From Nitrososphaeria archaeon (lineage in GTDB: Archaea; Thermoproteota; Nitrososphaeria; Nitrososphaerales; JANXEG01): a DNA stretch of 64,000 bases. Where the stretch lies: positions 1 to 64,000 of the forward strand of contig JARVKA010000005.1 in NCBI GenBank assembly GCA_029775915.1. Direction: 5' to 3'. The translations under genes and the position numbers were made by a program. Below, piece after piece: positions 1 to 8,567 of the stretch (positions are counted from its first letter, which is position 1; each line of letters opens with the position of its first letter). Below the pieces are notes generated by a model. The model saw only the letters and a list, made by a program, of their open reading frames with translations, was not told the DNA's origin and did no database searches.

Positions 1-177
1 TTTTGTTACCGTAGGCCCAGTTACAGTCTCTGTTATAGTTTTTGTTATTACCTCTTTAGCTGCTGGTAATGATGCATAATATGCAGCTACACTACCACCA
101 AATATAATTGCACCAGCTATAAATGAACCGATATATTTTAAATAATCTCTTCTTGATACTTTACTTTCTGATGACAT
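1..177 (-). CDS. Partial extracytoplasmic solute-binding protein (N-terminus only)
   Basis: The minus strand reads an N-terminus from ATG at 177 to the window edge (59 codons seen). It begins MSSESKVSRRDYLKYIG, a twin-arginine-like signal (SRRDYLK), followed by a hydrophobic segment of about 20 residues and a Thr/Val-rich stretch. The leader is nearly the same as those of the TAXI binding protein at 26152 and the TctC protein at 61165-62310, so this is very likely a third transporter binding protein; the ligand-binding domain lies outside the window and the family cannot be told. There is no lipobox cysteine after the hydrophobic segment, so it may stay anchored by its N-terminus. Start chosen because a TATA box lies about 27 nt upstream. 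Confidence 0.8.
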   Translation of the reverse strand, partial: MSSESKVSRRDYLKYIGSFIAGAIIFGGSVAAYYASLPAAKEVITKTITETVTGPTVTK

Positions 178-201
178 CAAATAAACTAATTAAAAGTTCG
201 C

Positions 202-210
202 TATTTAAAT
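202..210 (-). promoter_or_regulatory. TATA box for the partial binding-protein gene
   Basis: The sequence TATTTAAAT lies about 27 nt upstream of the ATG at 177 on the minus strand. This is the spacing expected for a leaderless archaeal transcript. Assignment is by position and composition only. Confidence 0.45.
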
Positions 211-326
211 TTTTCAAAAGTTCAATTAAGGATCCTTGTTAAAGAAATTAATAGGGTTTTGATAAGGCAAATTGGTAATAAAGATTTAACCTCTTTAATT
301 AATAATTACAACACCATTCCAAAATT

Positions 327-334
327 TTTATATA
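327..334 (+). promoter_or_regulatory. TATA box for korA
   Basis: TTTATATA is centred about 26 nt before the ATG at 357, with no Shine-Dalgarno motif in between, pointing to a leaderless korAB transcript. Confidence 0.5.
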
Positions 335-356
335 ATTAAGAGCGATAAAACAAAGC

Positions 357-1499
357 ATGATAAAACCTGGATCTTACTTCATGTTAGGGAATCATGCATG
401 TGCATTAGGAGCCATATATGCTGGTTGCAAGTTTTTTGCAGCATATCCAATAACACCACAAAGCGAGATTGCTGAAGAAATGTCAAGATTATTACCAAAA
501 GTTGGTGGGATATTTATTCAAATGGAGGATGAATTAGCTTCTATATGCGCTACAATAGGCGCATCTTTAACTGGATTAAAAGCTATGACTGCAACTTCAG
601 GACCAGGATTTAGTTTAATGCAAGAAGGTATAGGTTACGCTATAGCTACTGAGACACCATGTGTTATAGTTAATGTTCAACGTGTTGGTCCAAGTACGGG
701 GAGTATTTTTGGTCAACAAGGTGATATAATGCAAGCGAGATGGGGTACTCATGGAGGCATATATGAGATAATAGCTTTATCACCTTCATCTGTACAAGAC
801 TTATTCAATCTCACAATCCAAGCATTCAATCTCTCTGAAGAATATAGAGTACCTGTAATAGTGCTATCTGAAGCTTCGGTAAGCCATTTAAGAGAAACAT
901 TAAAAGTTCCGGATATTAATGAAATAAACTTGGTAAATAGAAAATTGGCTACTTGCGATCCTAATGAATATAAACCATTTGAAGCACCATTAAATGAATG
1001 CCCTCCTATGGCAATACTCGGTAGTGGATATAAAGTGTATTATACCGGCCATCTTCATACCGAAGAGGGCCATCCTGTATTAAGTTTGGTTAGATACCAT
1101 TTGGCTGATAAAGTATGGAGGCGTTTATCTAACAAGATTAAATCAAATATCGATAAGATAATTAGGTTAGAAACTAAATATATAGAGGATGCTGAAATTA
1201 TCGTTATAGCTTATGGTATGAGTGCAAGAGCTGCACTTAAAGCAGTAATGGATGCAAGAGAAATGGGTATTAAAGCGGGTATGTTAAGGCTCATTACCAT
1301 ATGGCCATTCCATGATTCTTTAATAAGAAAGTTATGTGCATCTGCAAGGAGTATAATAGTAGCTGAAGTGAATAATGGTCAAATTCTTTATGAGGTTAAA
1401 AGAGCTGTAAATAATGATCAAAAAGTAATACCATTACTCAAATTGGTAGATACTCACACACCAGATGAAATATTGTTAAAGATAAAGGAGGTAGCTTAA
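357..1499 (+). CDS. korA: 2-oxoacid:ferredoxin oxidoreductase, alpha subunit (KorA-type)
   Basis: Catalyses, with its partners, CoA- and ferredoxin-dependent oxidative decarboxylation of a 2-oxoacid to an acyl-CoA in the cytoplasm. The N-terminal pyrimidine-binding domain has the YPITPQSE signature at residues 30-37 and a TSGPGFSLMQEG segment near 80-91; the C-terminal transketolase-like domain follows (about 280-370). At 380 residues it has the usual length of a KorA subunit. The stop at 1499 directly abuts the korB start, so the two are translationally linked. Gamma and ferredoxin subunits lie on the opposite strand at 2330-3102. Substrate (2-oxoglutarate or a branched-chain or aryl 2-oxoacid) cannot be decided from sequence. 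Confidence 0.92.
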   Translation: MIKPGSYFMLGNHACALGAIYAGCKFFAAYPITPQSEIAEEMSRLLPKVGGIFIQMEDELASICATIGASLTGLKAMTATSGPGFSLMQEGIGYAIATETPCVIVNVQRVGPSTGSIFGQQGDIMQARWGTHGGIYEIIALSPSSVQDLFNLTIQAFNLSEEYRVPVIVLSEASVSHLRETLKVPDINEINLVNRKLATCDPNEYKPFEAPLNECPPMAILGSGYKVYYTGHLHTEEGHPVLSLVRYHLADKVWRRLSNKIKSNIDKIIRLETKYIEDAEIIVIAYGMSARAALKAVMDAREMGIKAGMLRLITIWPFHDSLIRKLCASARSIIVAEVNNGQILYEVKRAVNNDQKVIPLLKLVDTHTPDEILLKIKEVA

Positions 1500-2309
1500 A
1501 TGGAGCATCCATTGAAAAAGTTAATTAAAACGGAAAATCTTCCACATGAGTTCTGTCCAGGTTGTGCTATCGGTCAAGTTTATCATTGGGTTGCAAGAGC
1601 GATAGATGAGCTTGGTATAGATATGAATAAAGTTGTACTTGTGAGTGGAATTGGATGTTGTGCAAGGGGTGTAAGATTTGTACGTTGTGATGCACTTACA
1701 ACACTTCATGGTAGGGCTCTAGCATTCGCTACAGGTATTAAACTCGCTAATCCGAATTTAAATGTAATAGTTGTAACAGGAGATGGAGATGGATCGGGAA
1801 TAGGAGGAAATCACTTAATTCATGCAGCAAGAAGGAATGTAGAGCTTACGGTAGTTTTACTTAACAATGGTGTATATGCATCTACAGGTGGGCAAGTAGC
1901 CCCAACTACACCACATGGTGCTTATACCCCAACAACGCCTTTTGGTAATATAGAAGATCCATTCGATTTATGTAAACTTCTTGAAGCTGCAGGCGCTGTA
2001 TATGTAGCAAGATGGACTACATATCATGTTAGACCTGCAATAGAATCGATAAAAAAAGGTATAAAGAAAAAAGGCTTTTCATTTATAGAGATTATAGGTC
2101 AATGTCCAACATATCTTGGTAGATACGTATTGAAACTTTATGAACCGGTAGAGTGTATAAATTGGTTTAAAAATAATTCGATAAGGAAAGAGTTAATAGG
2201 AAATTTATCAAAAGAGGAGTTGGCTAATAAAATTATCGTTGGAGAATTTGTAGATAAGGAAAAAATAGGGTTGGTTGAGCGTTATCAAAAACTTTATGGA
2301 AAAATTTGA
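1500..2309 (+). CDS. korB: 2-oxoacid:ferredoxin oxidoreductase, beta subunit (TPP-binding)
   Basis: Thiamine-diphosphate-binding half of the Kor complex. The Cys pair CPGC (residues 19-22) and the IGCC motif (51-54) are cluster-ligand positions in this family. The TPP/Mg motif starts GDGDGSGIGG at 94-103 and closes with NN at 121-122. Length 269 residues is normal for KorB-type beta subunits. Its start is immediately after korA's stop, and a GGAGG-type ribosome site (AAGGAGGTAG) lies in the end of korA. It ends 20 bp from the convergent korD gene. Confidence 0.92.
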   Translation: MEHPLKKLIKTENLPHEFCPGCAIGQVYHWVARAIDELGIDMNKVVLVSGIGCCARGVRFVRCDALTTLHGRALAFATGIKLANPNLNVIVVTGDGDGSGIGGNHLIHAARRNVELTVVLLNNGVYASTGGQVAPTTPHGAYTPTTPFGNIEDPFDLCKLLEAAGAVYVARWTTYHVRPAIESIKKGIKKKGFSFIEIIGQCPTYLGRYVLKLYEPVECINWFKNNSIRKELIGNLSKEELANKIIVGEFVDKEKIGLVERYQKLYGKI

Positions 2310-2329
2310 ATTTTTCATTTTTAAATCAA

Positions 2330-2575
2330 TCATTTAGAAACTTCTGATAAACCTATACTAAAGTCTGGGCATACAAGTTCACAAATCTTACAAGCTGTAC
2401 ATCCTGATTCATCAATAAGTTTTACAAAATGATAACCTCTTTTATTCATCTCTTCAGATAAACTTAAAACTTTTGATGGGCAGAACCATACACATATACC
2501 ACAACCTTTACAAAGATCTTCGTAAATAATTAATGAATATTCTTTATTGCGCCTTACTAAATTAAATACTGCCAT
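2330..2575 (-). CDS. korD: 2-oxoacid:ferredoxin oxidoreductase, ferredoxin (delta) subunit
   Basis: Small 2x[4Fe-4S] ferredoxin of 81 residues that passes electrons from the Kor catalytic core to soluble ferredoxin. Both clusters are intact: C22, C25, C28, C32 (CKGCGICVWFCP) and C59, C62, C65, C69 (CTACKICELVCP). It directly follows the gamma-subunit gene (3-bp gap) on the minus strand and converges on korB. The converging arrangement shows that the four subunits come from two separate transcripts. Confidence 0.88.
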   Translation of the reverse strand: MAVFNLVRRNKEYSLIIYEDLCKGCGICVWFCPSKVLSLSEEMNKRGYHFVKLIDESGCTACKICELVCPDFSIGLSEVSK

Positions 2576-2577
2576 TT

Positions 2578-3102
2578 TTACACCATCCCACTTTTAAATG
2601 CTTTTATATTATCTTCTCTAACTTGCTCTGGCAATACCATATTTATAGATTTTATTAAAGATTCTTCATTAAGTATTCTTGTGATTGAAATAAGCCTTCC
2701 CAACATTACCATGTTTACCATTGCTCTTTTCTTCAATTTATCTGCAACGCTCATAATCGGTACCTTCTTTACAATTACATCATTACGTTTAATTTCTTCT
2801 TTTACGAGATCTTCATCTAAAATAATTAAGCCTCCACTCTTTACTTTATCCACATAATTTGAAAATCCAGATGCCATTAATACAAGTACATCTATAAATG
2901 TTACTCTCGGGCATATTATTTCACTATCCGATATGATAACATCAGATATACTTGGACCTCCCCTTGTCTCAGCACCATAAGACGGCCAATGGGATGCATA
3001 CTTCCCCTCAATCGTTGCAGCCGTACCCAATATTATACCAGCCAATCTAATACCTTGCCCGCCTACGCCAGCTATTCTTATAGAGTATTCCTTGATTTGC
3101 AA
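2578..3102 (-). CDS. korC: 2-oxoacid:ferredoxin oxidoreductase, gamma subunit
   Basis: Gamma subunit of the 2-oxoacid oxidoreductase, 174 residues. The N-terminal motif IAGVGGQGIRLAG (about residues 10-22) and the GAETRGG segment are diagnostic of the family (pyruvate/ketoisovalerate oxidoreductase catalytic domain). It heads the korC-korD unit on the minus strand, convergent with korA-korB. In many archaea all four subunits form one operon; here they do not. Confidence 0.9.
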   Translation of the reverse strand: MQIKEYSIRIAGVGGQGIRLAGIILGTAATIEGKYASHWPSYGAETRGGPSISDVIISDSEIICPRVTFIDVLVLMASGFSNYVDKVKSGGLIILDEDLVKEEIKRNDVIVKKVPIMSVADKLKKRAMVNMVMLGRLISITRILNEESLIKSINMVLPEQVREDNIKAFKSGMV

Positions 3103-3193
3103 TTTATCAAATCCTAATATTTACTAATATTTAAACTCATCATTATTTTTGAATAATTGTAAATAAAACCTTTTGATTTAATATAGTGGGTTT

Positions 3194-3622
3194 ATGAATA
3201 ACCTTTTCGTGTATACCATAGGCCATGGTGCGAGAAAAAAGGATCAATTCCTAAGGCTTTTGAAAGAATACAATATTCAAGTTTTAATAGATGTGAGAAG
3301 GTGGCCGAATTCAAAAATAAGCCATTTTTGTAAAGAGGATTTGGAAAAGTGGCTTTCTGATGTTGGTATAAGTTACATTTGGTTAGGAGATACTCTTGGT
3401 GGTTATCGAAAAGGAGGTTATGAAAAATACATGACTTCAAAGGCTTTTTTAAATGGAGTAAATCAAATTCTTCAAATAGCTAAAAGAAATCGAGTATGTT
3501 TAATGTGTTTAGAAATTTCTCCTAAAGGCTGCCATCGCCGCTTTATATCAAGTTACTTAAACAAATTGGGTGTGAGTGTTATACATATATTATCTGAGGG
3601 TAAATTTGAGATTATTAAGTAA
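3194..3622 (+). CDS. DUF488 family protein
   Basis: A 142-residue single-domain protein of the DUF488 family. The diagnostic features are YTIGHGARK near the N-terminus, the DVRRWPNSK motif, the HFCKEDL segment and a C-terminal CLEISPKGCHRRF motif with a Cys...CH-R pair expected to form the active or metal site. The family's biochemical role is not established. The gene stands alone between the divergent korC and the convergent small membrane protein at 3698. Function is not inferred beyond family membership. Confidence 0.85.
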   Translation: MNNLFVYTIGHGARKKDQFLRLLKEYNIQVLIDVRRWPNSKISHFCKEDLEKWLSDVGISYIWLGDTLGGYRKGGYEKYMTSKAFLNGVNQILQIAKRNRVCLMCLEISPKGCHRRFISSYLNKLGVSVIHILSEGKFEIIK

Positions 3623-3697
3623 TAATTAAACGTATACTCTCTATAAATTGATAAATTGATTAAATATCCTAAAAATAAAAATAACTGTGATTGATTG

Positions 3698-3961
3698 CTA
3701 TTTACTCTCACTACTTTGCTTAGCTGCTTCCTCAGATGGTGTTGTAACCTCAGTTTCTAATGGTGCAGGCGGTGGTGTAGTTGCCATTGTCCAACCAATC
3801 CAAGCAACAATCCCTAAAAGTATCGCTAAAGCTAAGAATGCTGTAATTTGTAATACTATTAAAGGCCAGTAATAAATCAATAAACCATATACTATTATTC
3901 CAATTATACTCCCAATTAGGATTAAAACGCCTATAATTTGATCCTTTTGCAATTTAGCCAC
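3698..3961 (-). CDS. Small two-TM membrane protein, unknown function
   Basis: An 87-residue protein with two adjacent hydrophobic helices (about residues 9-30 and 33-57) and a hydrophilic Pro/Thr/Glu/Ser-rich C-terminal tail. The N-terminus MAKLQKDQIIGVLI suggests a short cytoplasmic leader before the first helix. I do not recognise a characterised family. It is probably a real gene because its composition is that of a well-formed membrane protein and it occupies an otherwise empty interval. No operon partner is visible. Confidence 0.65.
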   Translation of the reverse strand: MAKLQKDQIIGVLILIGSIIGIIVYGLLIYYWPLIVLQITAFLALAILLGIVAWIGWTMATTPPPAPLETEVTTPSEEAAKQSSESK

Positions 3962-4092
3962 CTATTATGGATACAATAATATGCTTAATTTACCTTTCGG
4001 ATGATTTTTAATGCTCAAAAATTAATGTAACTTCACAAAAATACCTTTAATCACAATCTTTCAACTCTCAGAATTTTATTCATTATTGATTT

Positions 4093-5103
4093 TTATTTGG
4101 ATTGAAATAATTCTTTGCCCTTAATGCCTATCCACATCACACAAAGATAACCCGGAATTACAGCTACCAATACATTGATTAAGTGAGTGAAAAAACCTAT
4201 TGGCATAAGTATCTCTGCAGGAAGTTTAAAGCCAAATAGGAATATAACCATCCAAGCAGCTTCAAATGTTCCTAAAAATCCAGGTGCAGCAGGAAATATG
4301 AATGATGCAGCCATTAAAGTTGTACCTAATATTATTATGCTCCAATGTAATTTACATGCAAAAGCTTCGAATATGAAGTAAAAACTTAAAGCGTAAACCA
4401 TCCATATTAATAATGATAATACGAAGCTTAAAGTAACTAAGCTGAACTCTTGGCCCAAACCTGAAGCACCTTCCAATATAGATTTTAAACTATTGAAAAT
4501 CTTCTCCCTCCACTTATTTGAGATTATAGAAAGCTTATTTAATAATCGCTCTGCAAAGCTTAAGAATTTAATTTGCATAATTGTTGCTATAATCACACCT
4601 ACAATTGCTATTAAAGCGAATGTAAAAATCAAGGTGAGACCATCTATAAACCACGAAGGATATGTAATATTCGATGGAAGGAATAATATAGTTATGAAAC
4701 CGATAAGGGAGATACTGAATAAATCGAGTATTCTTTCAACCGCTATTGATGAAAGCCCCTCAAATATCCCAATTCTCTCCTTTCTATTCAAAATAATCGC
4801 TCGAACAAATTCGCCTATTCGAATGGGGATTAATGTATTCACAAAATAACCGATAATAGTTATTCTAAAAGTATTAATGAGGCTTACTGAGTTCTTTACT
4901 GGTCTCAATAATATTGCCCATCTCACACCCCTAATTAAATAAAATGTTAAAAAGAATATTATGCTAATAATAACCATCTCAACTTTAAGCTTTTGTAATG
5001 TAATAAGAAAATCCTCCAACTTAATTGTTGATAGTGAGATAAATAAAAGTATCAATCCTATTATGGTTAAAATGATTAATTTAAGCCAATGTGATGGTTG
5101 CAA
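4093..5103 (-). CDS. UPF0104 / AglD-type polytopic membrane protein
   Basis: A 336-residue integral membrane protein of the lysylphosphatidylglycerol synthase transmembrane / UPF0104 superfamily, with about eight hydrophobic helices. Family motifs include GVRWAILLRP (about 60-69), TLIPIRIGEFVRA (about 93-105) and FPAAPGFLGTFEAAW near 270-285. Members act in lipid-linked sugar transfer or glycolipid handling at the membrane. It is divergent from the dolichol-phosphate-mannose-synthase-like gene at 5187 with only about 80 bp between, which fits a shared role in lipid-linked glycosylation. The exact reaction is not known. Confidence 0.8.
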   Translation of the reverse strand: MQPSHWLKLIILTIIGLILLFISLSTIKLEDFLITLQKLKVEMVIISIIFFLTFYLIRGVRWAILLRPVKNSVSLINTFRITIIGYFVNTLIPIRIGEFVRAIILNRKERIGIFEGLSSIAVERILDLFSISLIGFITILFLPSNITYPSWFIDGLTLIFTFALIAIVGVIIATIMQIKFLSFAERLLNKLSIISNKWREKIFNSLKSILEGASGLGQEFSLVTLSFVLSLLIWMVYALSFYFIFEAFACKLHWSIIILGTTLMAASFIFPAAPGFLGTFEAAWMVIFLFGFKLPAEILMPIGFFTHLINVLVAVIPGYLCVMWIGIKGKELFQSK

Positions 5104-5186
5104 TTTAGCAAAAATAAAGTTAAGCTCCTTATTAACTCTTCACCATTTTAGTAAAGAAAATAAAAACTTGGGTATAATATATAGGT

Positions 5187-5951
5187 ATGCATGGATTGGT
5201 AAATACATTAAAAAGCTATTCGAATTTTGAGTTAGTGGAGCAAAAAAATTCATTACAAAAAAGAGTTAGTGTTGTGATACCAACCTTAAATGAAGTTGGT
5301 ACTATTGGCAAGCTTATTGATGAGTTGGAAAGTTTGGGAATTGTAAATTGGATAATTGTTGTGGATGATGGTAGTACAGATGGTACGATAGATACTTTGA
5401 TTAAAATGAATGAACGTTATGGCAATATAATCTTAAAGGAGAGGGGTAAAAAATTAGGATTCGGGAGTGCGATTCAAGATGGGCTCGATATCGCATTAAA
5501 ACTTCAACCCAATCCTGATTATATTGTAGTAATGGATGCTGATTTATCCCACAATCCAAATTATATTCCTAAAATGATTGAGCTTTGTTGTAATGCTGAT
5601 ATGGTTATAGGTAGTCGCTATGTGAAAGGAGGGAAAATTGAGGGATGGGGTTTAAAAAGAAAACTTATATCGGGATGTGCAAATTGGCTTGCTAGAACTC
5701 TTCTTCGATTAAAGGTAAAGGATGCTACAACTGGTTTCAAATGTTATAGTATAAAAGCGGTAAAAGTTATTTTACCATTGGAAAATAAAGGTTATGCGAT
5801 TCAAATTGAGACTTTGTTAAAAGCACATAAAAATGGGTTGAGAATTGTTGAATTACCAATTACCTTCGTGGATCGCAAATATGGTAAGAGTAAACTTAAT
5901 TTACATGAAATAATGAATTTCCTCATTTATATCTTACGCAATGTATTTTAA
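5187..5951 (+). CDS. Family 2 glycosyltransferase (dolichol-phosphate mannosyltransferase-like)
   Basis: A GT-A fold glycosyltransferase (about 254 residues) similar to DPM1-type enzymes that transfer a sugar from a nucleotide donor to polyprenyl phosphate. Motifs: VVIPTLNEVGTIG (about 29-41), VVDDGSTDGT (about 58-67) and the metal-binding VMDADLSHNP (about 112-121). There is no C-terminal membrane domain. The start is uncertain: an excellent TATA-like run (5173-5181) lies only 6 nt before this ATG, so transcription may begin inside the first codons and a downstream TTG (5196) or GTG (5235) may be used; the conserved domain begins after these. Confidence 0.85.
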   Translation: MHGLVNTLKSYSNFELVEQKNSLQKRVSVVIPTLNEVGTIGKLIDELESLGIVNWIIVVDDGSTDGTIDTLIKMNERYGNIILKERGKKLGFGSAIQDGLDIALKLQPNPDYIVVMDADLSHNPNYIPKMIELCCNADMVIGSRYVKGGKIEGWGLKRKLISGCANWLARTLLRLKVKDATTGFKCYSIKAVKVILPLENKGYAIQIETLLKAHKNGLRIVELPITFVDRKYGKSKLNLHEIMNFLIYILRNVF

Positions 5952-5986
5952 TCATTTGAAATCCGAGTTTGATTTTATCAAAAAGT

Positions 5987-7390
5987 TTATCGTGTTAAGT
6001 ATCTTCCATAATCACTTAAAGCTGACATTACTTTTGCCACTCTTGCTGGTGATGTGTAAGTTGGAATTCTACCCTCTTTTAATATTCTTAAACCTTCAGT
6101 TATGCTCACACCACCCATCCAAAAGGCTAATATCGGCTTATCATATTTTTTGGAAAATTCAACAACAGCTCTTGCTGGTCCATCTGATGTTACGATACCT
6201 TGTGAAACATAAATAGAGATTATACCATCTATAAATTTTTCATTAGCTATAATATTAAGTATTTTTGAGTAACATTCATAATCTGCACTCCCAGTCATAT
6301 CTATAGGATTAATGGGTGATGCTATTGGTGGTAAATATAAGCGGAGTTTTTCTCTCAATTCTATTGGAAATGCTGGAATATTTAAGCCGAGTTGTGAGCA
6401 CCAATCTGCAACCATTACGCCCAACCCACCAGCATTACTCACTATAGCCACATTCTTACCCTTCATTATTGGTTGATATGATAATGCTATTGCCACATCA
6501 AGTAGCTCTTCTATATCACTTACACGGATTATACCCGCTTGCTTAAAAGCACCTTTTATTACAACATCATCAGACCCTGCGATAGAGCCTGTGTGTGATA
6601 AAGCCGCTCTCGAGCCAGCTTCACTCACACCCGATTTTATTGCTACTATTGGCTTCTTCTTTGTAACGAGCTTTGCAATATCAATTAACTTTTTACCAGC
6701 TTTTACTTCCTCAATATACATAGCGATAACATTTGTTTGTTGATCTTTCATTAAATAAGCGAGTATATCAGCTTCATCTACATCGCATTTATTACCAAGA
6801 TTAATGAATTTAGAGAAGCCAACCTCTTGCTGCAATGCGCAATCCAATAAGCCACAACACATCGCACCACTTTGAGAGATGAATGAGATTGAACCTTTTA
6901 AAGCTCTTGTAAAAGTAAATGTGAGATCTAAATTTATTTCTGTATTGATAATTCCAAAACAATTCGGACCTATTATTCTAATATTATTCTCCTTACCAAC
7001 TTTAACCAACTCTTCTTGCAAACTCTTATTACCAACTTCAGCGAAGCCAGCTGATACTACTATAGCTCCTTTAGCGCCTTTTTTTGCTGCTTCACTTATA
7101 ACTTCAATAACTCTTTCTGCTGGTACAATAATTTCAACCAAATCAATTTCTTCATCTATATCTTTAATACTTGGATATGCTTTTCTACCAAATATTGTAT
7201 TATGTTTCGGATTTACGAGATATATCTTGCCAGAATATCCACTACTGAGTGCATTTCGTGTAACTCCTTCACCTACTTTGCCTCTTACATCTGTAGCTCC
7301 CACAATTACCACAGATTTTGGCTCAATAATATACTTCATTTGCAAATAAGTTTCTTCAATCCATTCTTCATTAAATAGCTCTTTTTTCAA
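5987..7390 (-). CDS. acdA: ADP-forming acyl/acetyl-CoA synthetase, alpha subunit
   Basis: Converts acyl-CoA, ADP and phosphate to the free acid, ATP and CoA. Order of domains: CoA-binding Rossmann domain (about 20-150; VVIVGATD, IGPNCFGI near 140-147), then two flavodoxin-like succinyl-CoA-ligase domains with ISQSGAM (171-177) and the phosphohistidine motif SHTGSIAGSD, active-site His at 266. Length 467 residues matches archaeal two-subunit enzymes. The beta subunit is encoded divergently at 7798 with one small regulator-like gene between. It would draw energy from the acyl-CoA made by Kor and Por. Confidence 0.92.
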   Translation of the reverse strand: MKKELFNEEWIEETYLQMKYIIEPKSVVIVGATDVRGKVGEGVTRNALSSGYSGKIYLVNPKHNTIFGRKAYPSIKDIDEEIDLVEIIVPAERVIEVISEAAKKGAKGAIVVSAGFAEVGNKSLQEELVKVGKENNIRIIGPNCFGIINTEINLDLTFTFTRALKGSISFISQSGAMCCGLLDCALQQEVGFSKFINLGNKCDVDEADILAYLMKDQQTNVIAMYIEEVKAGKKLIDIAKLVTKKKPIVAIKSGVSEAGSRAALSHTGSIAGSDDVVIKGAFKQAGIIRVSDIEELLDVAIALSYQPIMKGKNVAIVSNAGGLGVMVADWCSQLGLNIPAFPIELREKLRLYLPPIASPINPIDMTGSADYECYSKILNIIANEKFIDGIISIYVSQGIVTSDGPARAVVEFSKKYDKPILAFWMGGVSITEGLRILKEGRIPTYTSPARVAKVMSALSDYGRYLTR

Positions 7391-7446
7391 CCCATATTAA
7401 ATATGGTAATAGTTTTAAAATAGTTTTTAAGCATTAATTTGTTGGG

Positions 7447-7710
7447 ATGGTTATGCTTTTCATAACCTTTGCAAATATAGAGTCGAAGAGAGAGAAAGAA
7501 GCATATTTAGCTGTAGCTGAGAAGATACCGAAATTGAGTGGTGTGAAAGGAGTGTATTTAACATTTGGAGCGAGGGATGTAGTAGTTTTGCATGAAGGTC
7601 CAGATCTTAAAAGTGGTGTTCAAATGGCTGTTAAATTGAGGAATATTCCCGGAATTATCAATACAGAAACTATTGTTTGCATGGATATTGAACAAGTATT
7701 TGCACCATAG
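7447..7710 (+). CDS. Solo Lrp/AsnC ligand-binding (RAM) domain protein
   Basis: An 87-residue protein made of only the C-terminal effector-binding domain of Lrp/AsnC regulators, with no helix-turn-helix. The typical beta-alpha-beta pattern is seen, with the GVKGVYLTFGARDVVV core and the PGIINTETIV strand. Such RAM proteins bind amino acids and oligomerise; their partners are usually unknown. It lies between the divergent acdA and acdB genes, so an effector-sensing role for acyl-CoA synthetase is possible but is inference. Two similar proteins occur at 29904 and 30133. Confidence 0.85.
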   Translation: MVMLFITFANIESKREKEAYLAVAEKIPKLSGVKGVYLTFGARDVVVLHEGPDLKSGVQMAVKLRNIPGIINTETIVCMDIEQVFAP

Positions 7711-7797
7711 CGTAATTAATGTTTTAAAAAGTGGATCGTAAGTAAATAAAGATTAATTTAATGAAGTTTAAAAATTAATATCGTAAAAGTGTTATTG

Positions 7798-8502
7798 ATG
7801 GAGAGAAGAGCTAAAGTTTTAGAAATTATTGAGTTAGCGATTAAAGAGGGGCGTAAAATACTTTTGGAGCATGAGGCTAAGCTTATATGTATAGAGCATG
7901 GAATATCAACGCCTAAATTCTTTCTCACAAAAAGCTTGGATGAAGCTTTAAATTGTGGAGCTATTTTAGGCTATCCATTAGTAATGAAAGTAGTTTCACC
8001 TAACATTATTCATAAATCTGATGTGGGAGGTGTGGAAATAAATATTAAAAATGAGAGTGAACTTTATTCAGCTTATCAAAGAATTTTAAAGAATGTTATT
8101 GAACGAGTACCAAATGTAAAAATTTTTGGTATATTAATAGAAGAAATGGTACCGGATGGTGTGGAAGTAGCTTTAGGCATGGTAAGAGATCATTCATTTG
8201 GACCAATTATTATGTTCGGATTGGGCGGCATATTTATCGAAGTATTGAAAGATGTTTCATTTAGAGTAGCTCCATTAAGTAGCGTAGATGCTGAGGAGAT
8301 GATAAATGAGATTAAAGGGCGTAAAATACTTAATGGCTTTAGAGGTAAACCACCCGTAGATATTAACACATTAAAGAATACTATTCTCACATTATCTGAG
8401 TTATCTATCACATACCCAGAGTTTTTTCAAATCGATTTAAACCCAATAATTATTCGTGGTAAAGATTTAAGAGTTGTAGATGCTCGTATAACCCTTCATT
8501 AA
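7798..8502 (+). CDS. acdB: ADP-forming acyl/acetyl-CoA synthetase, beta subunit
   Basis: ATP-grasp subunit of the ADP-forming acyl-CoA synthetase (about 234 residues). It shows the KVVSPNIIHKSDVGGV motif, EEMVPDGVEVALGM and GPIIMFGLGGIFIE, all standard for the family. ATG at 7798 is preferred to the in-frame GTG at 7789, because a TATA-like GTTTAAAAATT lies about 28 nt before the ATG and no Shine-Dalgarno site is present. The alpha subunit is on the opposite strand at 5987-7390; in many archaea the two are unlinked or divergent too. Confidence 0.9.
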   Translation: MERRAKVLEIIELAIKEGRKILLEHEAKLICIEHGISTPKFFLTKSLDEALNCGAILGYPLVMKVVSPNIIHKSDVGGVEINIKNESELYSAYQRILKNVIERVPNVKIFGILIEEMVPDGVEVALGMVRDHSFGPIIMFGLGGIFIEVLKDVSFRVAPLSSVDAEEMINEIKGRKILNGFRGKPPVDINTLKNTILTLSELSITYPEFFQIDLNPIIIRGKDLRVVDARITLH

Positions 8503-8567
8503 AGGCTTGATAGTAACTTTTACCATTTGATTTCTATTGTTATATCAAATTATTATGATGAATTAAT

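Noticed and set aside
4187-5230. Three plus-strand open frames opposite the UPF0104 membrane protein
   Set aside because: They mirror the membrane helices of the real gene (Ile/Asn/Lys-rich) and have no start signals.
6879-7349. 156-codon open frame on the plus strand
   Set aside because: It lies wholly inside acdA on the other strand; the product is Ile/Pro/Thr-rich with no domain, an artefact of codon bias.
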